A stretch of DNA of 64,000 nt from Phallus indusiatus (lineage: Eukaryota > Basidiomycota > Agaricomycetes > Phallales > Phallaceae): positions 1,312,683 through 1,376,682 of the forward strand of contig JAQFWX010000004.1 in NCBI GenBank assembly GCA_027605045.1, in the 5' to 3' direction. The position numbers and the translations under genes were made by a program. The notes under the pieces were generated by a model. That model was not told the DNA's origin and did not search any database. It saw nothing but the letters and a program-made list of their open reading frames with translations. Of this stretch, positions 11,190-19,835 are shown piece after piece; the stretch's first letter is position 1; every line of letters begins with the position of its first letter.

Positions 11190-12253
11190 ATGACTAGCAT
11201 TGGAACAGGTATATATTATCACTATTGTTACTTTTCTACCATCAGAATGCTAATTCAACAAGGTTACGATCTAAGTGCTTCTACTTATTCACCGGACGGC
11301 CGAATCTTTCAAGTCGAGTATGCTGGAAAAGCAGTAGAGAACTCTGGGTACTATTTTTTCATGATACTAGTGCAAACGTCATCAGCTTATCACTTCTGTA
11401 GCACCATAATTGGTTTACGGGTTAAGGATGGGATCGTGTTGGCTGTAGAGAAGCTCGTACATTCCAAACTATTAGTACCTAAAGCAAACAAGCGAATTCG
11501 GACGATCGACCGACATATTGGCATGGTACAAATCGTCCGCTAGGTGTATCCTTATGAAACTGAAGCATTCCTTTAGGCTACAGCTGGCCTTTTAGCAGAT
11601 GGACGACATCTAGCAAATCGTGCCCGTGACGAAGCTCGGAATTTGCATGAGCAATTTAGAGAACCTCCATCTCTGAAAGCAAGCGCCTCCCTTACACATT
11701 TCTAAAGCATCTCTTTCTTACCACACTTACCTTTCAGGCGGTAACAGACCGCTTGGGTCTCTATGTACAAGCTTATACATTATACTCGTCCGTCAGACCA
11801 TTTGGCATTAGTGCAATCTTGGGCTCAGTAGACAAATCTGGACCCGTGTTATATGTTATCGAACCTAGTGGAATTTTCTACGTGAGTTGACCTACCATTT
11901 TGTGAATGAATTCTTTAAAACAGTCACTTTTCAGGGATATCATGGCGCCGCTATTGGTAAAGGACGTCAATTAGCAAAGACCGAGTTAGAAAACTAAAAT
12001 TATCCGAATTATCAACAAGAGAAGCTGTCTTTGAAGCGGCTCGAATGTACGGCCCCATTTCTCATTGTAGTATTGCACTAACAATTCATATAGAATTTAT
12101 CTTGTACATGAAGATGTGAAGGACAAAGAGTTTGAACTCGAAATGTCATGGATCGGTACTGAAACACAGGGTCAACATTTGAGCGTACCAGATGAGTTGA
12201 AAGACGAAGCAGAACAAAAAGCACGAGAATCCTTAGAACAATTCGAGGATTGA
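11190..12253 (+). CDS. PRE10: 20S proteasome subunit alpha-7 (Pre10/PSMA3)
   Basis: Structural alpha subunit of the 20S core. The protein starts [20 protein letters not shown], the same beginning as yeast Pre10, followed by [68 protein letters not shown] and [19 protein letters not shown]; it ends RESLEQFED. Two oddities. First, the intron at 11679-11737 can only be spliced with a GC donor (AAA|GCAAGC...TTTCAG), since no GT lies in range. Second, after KTELE the frame hits a stop; adding one base to the AAAA run at 11990-11993 restores [18 protein letters not shown], which the family demands. I read that as a sequence error in an essential gene. Confidence 0.93.
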
Positions 12254-12365
12254 GGATGATATTTTGTATGCAAATCAAATAAACACCTCTGGAGACATAT
12301 ACCTTATTTTCTACTCTGGGTCAATGTTCAGATAGAACGTCAAATTATGGGTTTTATTAAATAGC

Positions 12366-13418
12366 TTATACAATCTGTTCTAATTCTTTAGCATATGTAA
12401 GTGATGAAGCAATTAGTTTCCGCTTGGGTATTTCAGGTTTCTCCTCCCCTTTGGTTGAGAAACGCAACTGTTCTCCCATGATATCAATCTCCCATCCCCG
12501 CTAAAAGAAAAATGAGACGATCGGGAAAAGGGAGAAAGGAAAATGATGCTGACCTGTTGAGCGAAGGTCACTAACTCGGAACGTGTGGAAAAGAACAAGA
12601 GGGTGCATGCATCTTTAATGGGCAGACTTTGATATGCAGCTTCTTCGCATGTCGCTATTTCGCTCCTGGACGAAATTGTTAAAAAGCTTTTGGATACAAT
12701 ACTTAAGCATACCGAATGGTACCCATCAAACTATCGACAAAATACTTGTATTCTTCTGCGGGTGATTCGTTGCGCGCCGCCCAAACTTTGCTGTAACTCC
12801 CTTCCATTAACCACTGTTCAAGATGAACAGGGTGTTTCAGAAAAGCATTTGTGTGAATGATGTCGGCCGGAAGAGCCTCCAACGTTGTGTGAAAATCGGC
12901 GATGCGGTTTTGGGTGAGAAGACGTATGAGATTCAATCCCTGAATGGGATACTCTCGAGGCGATGGTGGAAGGACATCACTTGTTACAAGTTAATAGATA
13001 AGGTTTGAATAATCAGATTAAGACAGTCTTATCACACCTGAAATCCTTGTAAAACACTTGCAGCTGTGAGAAATACCGGTCAAAGGAGGGGACGTCTTTT
13101 GAACGAATACTCCAAATGGCTCCCATCTCGAGAGTATCACCTTGTCAAAGTTAGTCACATACTAAAAGATTATCTATCGTCTCATACGGGCAATGGTTAA
13201 ACTCTCCAAGTTATGCTGTTTCTGTGGCACTAGGAGACCTGCCTCTGCCAAACCAATCTATCCAAACGAATTAGTTGACGGTTTGGGCTTCTTGCCGGGA
13301 GACCTCTCCACACCTTTAGTTGGGCCAGAAGAGTTTTGCAAGTTGATAGTTGACAAGGTTGTGCATTAAACGCTTTTGTGAGTTGTTGATATAAAGATAG
13401 TAATTGCGGAGCAGCCAT
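12366..13418 (-). CDS. RPN12: 26S proteasome lid subunit Rpn12 (PSMD8)
   Basis: Rpn12 is a PCI-type subunit and the last one added to the proteasome lid. The protein starts MAAPQLLSLYQQLTKAFN (ATG at 13418) and ends KLIASSLTYAKELEQIV. Internal marks are GLNLIRLLTQNRIADFHTTL, HPVHLEQWLMEGSYSKVW and FVDSLMGTIR, followed by ESLPIKDAC-like sequence (YQSLPIKDACTLLFF) and RGWEIDIMGEQLRF. The size (about 270 residues) is normal. It lies tail to tail with PRE10 (112 bases apart) and head to head with PRE3 (100 bases between ATGs), so three proteasome genes sit within 3.4 kb. Confidence 0.9.
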
Positions 13419-13518
13419 TGTGGACAAGACCAGAAAGTCAATGGCAGGCGTGACGCGTCTCAGCCTGTATTGGTACGCGTCATACTTTCAAGTTATCAAA
13501 CTCCTTCTACATCTTACC
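13419..13518. promoter_or_regulatory. 100-bp divergent promoter RPN12/PRE3 with paired TGACGCGT boxes
   Basis: TGACGCGTC lies at 13451-13459 and its inverted near-copy ACGCGTCA at 13475-13482, 15 bases apart, facing the two genes. The yeast proteasome element PACE (GGTGGCAAA) is absent here. A shared control by this box is inference. Confidence 0.5.
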
Positions 13519-14540
13519 ATGAATACCGTCGATATTCAACGACTTAAATCAGGTGAAGTCAACCTTGGGGTGAATATTAGCAGCTTGGGTCATTATACAC
13601 AGCTGATGTTATAATTTACAGACTTCTATTATGGCCGTACAATTCGATAAAGGCGTAGTAATCGGCGCAGACAGTCGAACTACCACGGGCAGTTATATTG
13701 TGCGAAATCTTTAAATTATTTCTGAATCTGTCTGAATATTATTTAGGCTAACAGGGTCACGGATAAATTGACACATGTACATGACCGCGTTTACTGCTGT
13801 CGATCAGGTTCAGCTGCAGATACCCAAGTAAGTTTACCACATTTATGTTATCCGAAAGGTCTCTGATGAGTCTTCAGGCTGTGGCGGATATTGTTCATTA
13901 TTATCTCCAAATGTATACGTGAGTTTCTAGTGTCATCTGATATCTCATTTCATGCTGAACTCTGGTAGTCAACAAAGAGGAACACCACCAACCGTGCACA
14001 CAGCAGCAACACTCTTCGAGAAACTCTGTTATGAAAACAAAGATCAACTGTCGGCTGGTATTATTGTTGCAGGCTGGGACCATGAAGTTGGACCAAGCGT
14101 TTTTAATGTACCTTTGGGAGGCGGCCTTTTCCGTCAGCCATGGGCAATTGGAGGCTCAGGATCAACCTACGTGTATGGATATTGCGATGCGACATACCGA
14201 GAAGGATGGGGGAAAGATGAGACTATTACATTCGTCAAGAACAGTATGAGTAAATTCTATGTTCGTTGAATCGTCAGCTGAGCCTTTGAACAGCACTCGC
14301 ACTGGCTATGGCTAGAGATGGGTCGTCAGGAGGTGTTATTCGTCTCGCAGTCATCACTGAAGAAGGTGTAGAAAGATTATTTATTCCTGGCAATGAATTA
14401 CCAACATTCTGGGTAAGCTTCTAATTTTTTCATTGCTTTCTCACTTTAAACTAATACCGCTATAGGAGGGCAAAGAAGTTTTGGGCCAGGATTCAAAAAA
14501 GCCTTTGACGCAGGTTGGCCGGATGGAGGTGGAAGTATGA
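13519..14540 (+). CDS. PRE3: 20S proteasome catalytic subunit beta-1 (Pre3/PSMB6)
   Basis: Beta-1 carries the caspase-like (post-acidic) active site. The protein starts [17 protein letters not shown]; the next residues [19 protein letters not shown] contain the Thr that becomes the active-site N terminus after the propeptide is cut at Gly-Thr. [40 protein letters not shown] and [20 protein letters not shown] follow, and it ends [13 protein letters not shown]. About six short introns separate the exons and all splice in frame. The start at 13519 matches the conserved short propeptide. Confidence 0.93.
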
Positions 14541-14585
14541 TACTGCTAGTTCTAAATAGTTTACTACAAATACAAATGGTTGAGC

Positions 14586-16008
14586 TTAGTTTTCACACCA
14601 TCCACCGTAGTCGCCTCTCGAAGAATTCCAACCAAATCCTTCCCATAATCTCAATCTCCATAATGCAATAGTCAAGGGTACACTATCCGACCGTTGTACG
14701 GTATCGTGGTCGGCAAATATGATATATGCATGGCTAGATTTTTGTTTATCTTTATCCATAATTGGTTTTGAGAAACTAGCCTCTTGTCTCCACCGTGCCT
14801 TTCTCTCAACCGTCAGCACCATTTGCAGTTTTTGATGCAACTCATGGCGTAAACTCGGCAAAGGAAACAAGGCTACACCATTGTATACTGGGATTATATT
14901 CGGTGATAACGGCGGTTGTGAATCCGCAAGGGAAGAGTTGGGTATAAGTATATTGGGATATATTTCACATAGTGGTGAAAGTGATGATTTTTGGTAATCT
15001 TGTGGTTCTTGAGCGCAAAGAAGCGTCCTTTTTTGAACCGGGGGAACAATTAAAATGGCGACAGCACCGGGATGAGAAAGGCGACCAGATGACTTGATAT
15101 CATTCCACTCAGAGCGAGTGAGTTTTCTGACAACAAAAGTTTCTCGAGACTTGTGTGGAGTGCATCTCAAACGATCAGCCAACAAGTCTAATTCTTGCAA
15201 GACGCGATTTCGAAGCTGAGATACAAGCTGCTCAGAGAGTAGCGAGTGGCTTTTCACAGCTGTCGGTATACGTTTCAACTTTTCTTGGCGAATATGAGTT
15301 ATAATATAAAAAATCTGAAAAAGACAACTGACTCCCATGAATACATGCGTGAATCGCTTGTTTATGACACATAATATAACAACCGCGACCACTGCTTCGT
15401 CGGCGATATCGAGGATGTTCTAGACCATCTGGTAAGAGGATAGCGCGAGGTTGAGCGGAAACATCATTTGAAGTCTGTAGAATCGCCAGTCTAATCATGA
15501 AATCTGTTGAAGGATTAGTCCTGTGGAAAATGAATGGCTCAACATTCTTTTGACCTGTCGGTAGATATTTCCCTGTCAAGATACACTGACGGAGAGGCGA
15601 AGACAGCATTCTGACTGAAAGTATACAATGTTATTCAGGTTATGAATGTACGCGAAGCGCTGCATAGAACTCACTGTAAGGATTCGACGAAAAACCTCGT
15701 TCCGCGAGCGACATGGTTTGGGGCTTGTCCTTCTTTTCATCAGTATCTTGCCGAACAAAAGGCTTTCTCAGCCCTAATTTCTTGTGTAAGAATTGATCAC
15801 GATGTAATATAGGATTGACTTCATCTAGAAGAATAGATTTGTTTCGGCCATGGAGTGAGAATGTTTGACTTGAATCTGCTAGTCGAGGAGTGACGCGGTT
15901 TTTCAATTTCGGCTTTTCGTTGAAAAATGCAACTTTTTCGCCTTCGGTTGACGCTTTTTCTCTGGTCCGTAAAATCTCTTTAACGAGTCTAGGAAGGAGC
16001 CGTGGCAT
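14586..16008 (-). CDS. YlxR/DUF448-like protein, probably mitochondrial
   Basis: Three exons. The N terminus MPRLLPRLVKEILRTREKAS is basic and lacks acidic residues in its first ten, which fits a mitochondrial import signal. The middle shows a YlxR (DUF448) pattern: RQCILTGKYLPT, then FMIRLAILQ, then ILLPDGL, then SSGRGCYIMCHKQAIHACI. In bacterial YlxR these blocks read RRC..TG..., L.R., PD and GRGAY.C. The C-terminal half (LLSEQLVSQLRNRVLQELD and onward, ending YGGWCEN) is unknown to me. Bacterial YlxR is RNA- or nucleoid-associated, so RNA binding in mitochondria is a reasonable guess and no more. It is divergent from the AUH-type gene, with 157 bases between ATGs. The second intron's exact ends are uncertain. 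Confidence 0.6.
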
Positions 16009-16165
16009 GCTGCATGACTGAAATTCTCAAAGAGCGGCAATTCAGCGCGTAAGTAACCGGTTCAAGTTCGTGAACGCGAACTTCGCTGTCACTACTCTTT
16101 CAGGTGTGTTTTCTTTACTACTTTGTGGGACTGTACATCACTTGCTAACTTCATTGTATAGTATT

Positions 16166-17324
16166 ATGGTCATGTCCGTCAGGCTGGCAGTTAGCACTCT
16201 TCGCTTTAGAAATTCTGTCCTTTCAATACCCAATTTACCATTGCGGAGGACGCTCTCACAATCATCGAATCAACCTCAAGTCTTATTAGATCCTGTGTCG
16301 GGTTCGCCTGGCATCGTGTGCCTGTCTTTAAACCGACCCCAAAGCAAAAATGCAATTTCTATGCAGCTACTTAAAGTACAGTACAAAATTCTGTTTGTCG
16401 TTCCATACTAAATCATCTTCATAAGGAATTCAAAGGCTGCTTGGACATTGTCCGTGACGACATCTCGTTCGTAACATAAACTATTGCCACTATGACCTCA
16501 ACATAATATTTTGAGGAATTGACAGCATTCGGTCGGTCATAATTCGTTCGTCCCAACCTGGTTCATTCTGCGCCGGAGCGGATCTTATTGAAAGACGGAC
16601 GATGTCAAAATCACAGGTCCAAACGTTTTTAGCAGACTTAAGATCCACCTTGGCGTTATTGGAGAATCTCCCAATGCCGACTATAGCAGCGATTGACGGT
16701 CCAGCTTTGGGAGGAGGCCTGGAGATCAGTTTGGCGTGTGATTTGCGAGTTGCAGGTGTGGTCATTTAGCGTATTTCCTTCTAATCATTGTTTATTTAAA
16801 CCCCTACAGCTGCTGGAGTGAATAAGCTTGGACTACCGGAAACTCGTCTGGGCATCATTCCAGGTGCTGGCGGGACTCAGCGGGCAACACGGCTCTTGGG
16901 TCTTTCCAAAGCTAAGGATTTGATATTTACCGGTCGTTTTCTGAATGCACATGAAGCGAAAGAATGGGGTAGGTTCTGTGTCTGGGCAGATTAACGTTAT
17001 TGATGTAGACCTCGCAGGATTAATTGACTACGTCGCTGAACCATCTCAAACAGCGTCAGATCGTGCCATTCAACTGGCCTCCGAGATGCTTTCTAGCGGT
17101 ACGTTAGTATTCATAAATATTTCCTCAGTTATCAGCTCAAAAGTCCGCAGCTCCTCTAGCATTAAGAGCTGCCAAATTAGCCATTTCCAGAGCAACTGAT
17201 CTAGCATTGGAGCCTGGTCTGGACTTTGAAAACGCGTTATCAGCCGCTGTTGAACACTAAGGACCGCGACGAAGCACTATTAGCATTCAAAGAGAAACGT
17301 TCGCCGGATTTCAAAGGAGAATGA
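16166..17324 (+). CDS. Enoyl-CoA hydratase/isomerase family, AUH-like
   Basis: Crotonase-fold enzyme resembling AUH (methylglutaconyl-CoA hydratase of leucine breakdown). The N terminus [19 protein letters not shown] looks like a mitochondrial presequence. Core marks are [31 protein letters not shown] (oxyanion-hole region), [20 protein letters not shown] (the second half of the CoA pocket), [20 protein letters not shown] (catalytic Glu region) and [14 protein letters not shown]. Near the end the frame breaks: removing one A from the AAAA run at 17229-17232 gives [20 protein letters not shown], ending SPDFKGE at 17324, as the family requires. Without that correction the protein stops 90 bases early. 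The precise substrate is inferred from resemblance only. Confidence 0.85.
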
Positions 17325-17509
17325 TATTTATACGAAAGGGACATCTCAATATGTATTTTAACTTAGTTGAACTCGAAACAAAATTTCGTTTCTGAATATG
17401 AGCCTGATGATCGGAGGTCACACCAACGTTACAGCCTAGACCCCCCGGCCGCTTTACTATATACCCTTTCCCTGTTTCCGTTAATCCATTATACGATCTA
17501 TTTCTGCCC

Positions 17510-18680
17510 ATGGATGACTGGGGAACATCCGTCTGGGACACGCCTTCAGATGGCCTACAAACTACATCTCAACTGAAATTCAATGAAAACGCATTTGCCG
17601 GAGAGGAGGAATCGACAGACTTGGGCGAGGTGACCGACTTCGTCAGCTCGAAAGCATTCACCGATGATGATTTCGGAGATGATTTCGGAGAGTTCGGGGA
17701 TGGCGATAATGTCGGTTTTGGGGATAATGAGGATATGGGGTTTGGTGACGAAGACACATTTCAAGATTTCCCGCCGTTGCCCTCTGCGACTTGGGAGCCC
17801 TTACGCCTGGATCCATGGCCCTCGCCTAGTGAATTAGCTGCTAGTGTTGATAGCTTGCTACAAACAGCATGGAGACTTCCACCTCCTTCCACCTTTCTGA
17901 CAAGTGACAACATCAGACAAGTAGAAGGTCCAAATCAATTTCTTGTTACACCAGAAAGGCACGCACACTTCACTTTCACAAAAAAATTTTTTTCTAATTA
18001 ACTATTCATTAGTCGGTCACTATATCACATACTCTTTAATGAGACTCCTCCTGAAGCAACGACGCCACCGAACTGGATTCGGTCTCGCATAAGACGACAG
18101 CATCTAATAGCTCTTGGTATTCCAATCAACCTAGACGAAGTCATGCCACATATGAATAGCAAAAGTATGCGTACCATAAACGTAACCACACGGCCATCTT
18201 CTGCGCCGCCAGGTCCTCGCAATCAAGTGTCAGGTCCAACAAGTCGTGCTGGAACACCTCGTCCGAGTACACCTCAGCCTACGCTAGGTATTGTCCAACA
18301 CGCACACGAAAAATTAAGCAACGTATCCGCTCTGGGTGCAAAACCTGTTTTGGATGATGCCAAAATTGCTAAATTGCTCAAATTAGATTCTGGTCCGGTT
18401 TTTTGCTTTCCTCATTTAGAGAATGAGACTGATTATTGTTTTAGATACATTATCGCTTTTGCCTCTTTCAACGCTCGAAGGAAACCTGAATTCATTGAAA
18501 TCCTTAACAGCCGACACCTCAGCTCTCCTTGCGCATCTTCTGCAAGTCCGTGAGGCTTTACAGCAAGACTCAGAGACATATAACGGTCTCATTGCTGGTT
18601 TAGTGGGTGAGGCTCAGAAAATGAAGTCTCTAGGTGGTAAAACACGATCAGGAGGGAAGCGCGGAAGTGCTATAGCATAA
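17510..18680 (+). CDS. Clathrin-accessory protein, aftiphilin/Laa2-like
   Basis: The N terminus (MDDWGTSVWDTP) is followed by an acidic stretch with repeated Phe-Gly-acidic motifs, DDFGDDFGEFGD and GFGDNEDMGFGDED. Such acidic-Phe-Gly motifs in aftiphilin and yeast Laa2 bind the ear domain of the AP-1 clathrin adaptor. A conserved-looking middle block reads LYHILFNETPPE and NWIRSRIRRQHLIALGIPI. The C terminus is a coiled coil (LLQVREALQQDSETYNGLI) and a basic tail. The intron at 17959-18012 needs a GC donor (AG|GCACGC) with a good branch site (TTCTAATTAAC) and TTAG acceptor; no GT donor gives the right phase. The family assignment rests on motifs and layout, not on an alignment. Confidence 0.5.
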
Positions 18681-18850
18681 TATCATATCTGTCATATATT
18701 TGTTTATTATTGTAACAATTGTAATAATCTGGAAAAGGATAACAACACGTTCGTTAAAGTGTGATAATATTCAAGGTTGATAGAACAGAAATGACATTGA
18801 AGATATACAAATTGATATAATATAGGAGGTAAGTTTGTCCATCATGTGAA

Positions 18851-19525
18851 TTACAATAGCTGGTCCACTGCGGTCTCCTCCTCGGTGTTTGACTGGATGC
18901 TGGAAAATATAGATGATGGCGCGAATGTCTTTGGTGACGGTCGATCGTCTTCGAACGGATTAATGTCTTTGGAATCCCAACGCTTGGCGATAATTCGGCG
19001 AGGCTTTACATTTTCTTTGGATTTCTCTGAATCGCTCTCGCCATCAGATGGAGCTTGATCAGGGAGCTTGGAAGCCGAGATAGGTATAGAGATATAGGAG
19101 TCGCAATAAACATCGAAACCGGGCCAATGAACTGATTGTCTGTTTGCGGTAGATGGTGCTTCACGTGGAATTAATAAGGGATGCGCGGGTGACGCGGGGG
19201 CATGCTCGCCTTCCGCGAGATTGCACTTTGGAAGGGGGTTTCCCGACGGGAATAAATTGGAGGAGGTGCAAGGCATGATCATTGCGAAAAATGCAGTTTG
19301 ACCTTGTGTTGACTTTGCTGAGACAAAGCTTGGTGGAAGAGTTTCTGTCGAAGTGCGTTTTGGAACACGGAGCGGAGAGGCTGAAAAGCCTTCCGTAGCC
19401 AAGACGCGACGTTTGCTTGGGCTAAGTAGAAGTGGAGAGGGACTGTGAGGTCGTTTGACAGGTTTCTTTGTGTCTAGGACGATCTCAGAGAGTGGCTGGC
19501 GCGTGCGACGTGGGGACTGCATCAT
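18851..19525 (-). CDS. Hypothetical Ser/Pro-rich protein
   Basis: A single open frame of 224 residues that I do not recognise. It begins MMQSPRRTRQPLSEIVL with a basic, Pro-directed-kinase-like stretch (SPSPLLLSPSKRRVLATEG), has a more ordered-looking patch (HWPGFDVYCDSYISIPIS) and ends acidic (NTEEETAVDQLL). SPSKRR and KPRR could be nuclear-localisation or CDK sites. It appears disordered overall. The intact frame, start context and position head to head with the next gene support a real gene. Confidence 0.6.
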   Translation of the reverse strand: MMQSPRRTRQPLSEIVLDTKKPVKRPHSPSPLLLSPSKRRVLATEGFSASPLRVPKRTSTETLPPSFVSAKSTQGQTAFFAMIMPCTSSNLFPSGNPLPKCNLAEGEHAPASPAHPLLIPREAPSTANRQSVHWPGFDVYCDSYISIPISASKLPDQAPSDGESDSEKSKENVKPRRIIAKRWDSKDINPFEDDRPSPKTFAPSSIFSSIQSNTEEETAVDQLL

Positions 19526-19835
19526 AGTGGGTGAAGAACAAGATTGCGCGTATGGTCACGGACTTGGTCACGCGTCTGAGTGTATTTCTAAACGTGACTC
19601 TCTGGTGCTGCATGGCAAACGCGTGTCCTCCCGTGACTCACATTGGACCAGAACACGTTGTATGGAAATTTCCAAACAAAGATGCTTTTTCCGTAAGAAA
19701 AGCTGACAGAAAAAAATTGCTAATATTACTTAAACATATGAAAATATATGAGCCATACCAAAAGATTTGTAGGCGGGTGTGGGTGCTCCCGCTCGGCCCC
19801 CAATGAACGCCTGTTATTGATGACAAGGTCCCTAC
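19526..19835. promoter_or_regulatory. 310-bp divergent promoter between two unknown genes
   Basis: This holds one ACGCGT (19570-19575, in TCACGCGTC) and CGTGACTCAC. Nothing else recognisable is present. Confidence 0.3.

Noticed and set aside
11190..12253. PRE10 as a pseudogene because of its frame break
   Set aside because: Every other part is intact, the gene is essential in eukaryotes, and similar single-base breaks occur in several other conserved genes here, pointing to sequence error.
14586..16008. A 33-base intron inside the YlxR block (GTCAAAAG...CCACAG)
   Set aside because: Removing it brings a stop codon into frame, and the unspliced reading keeps the YlxR blocks, so the segment is a loop and not an intron.
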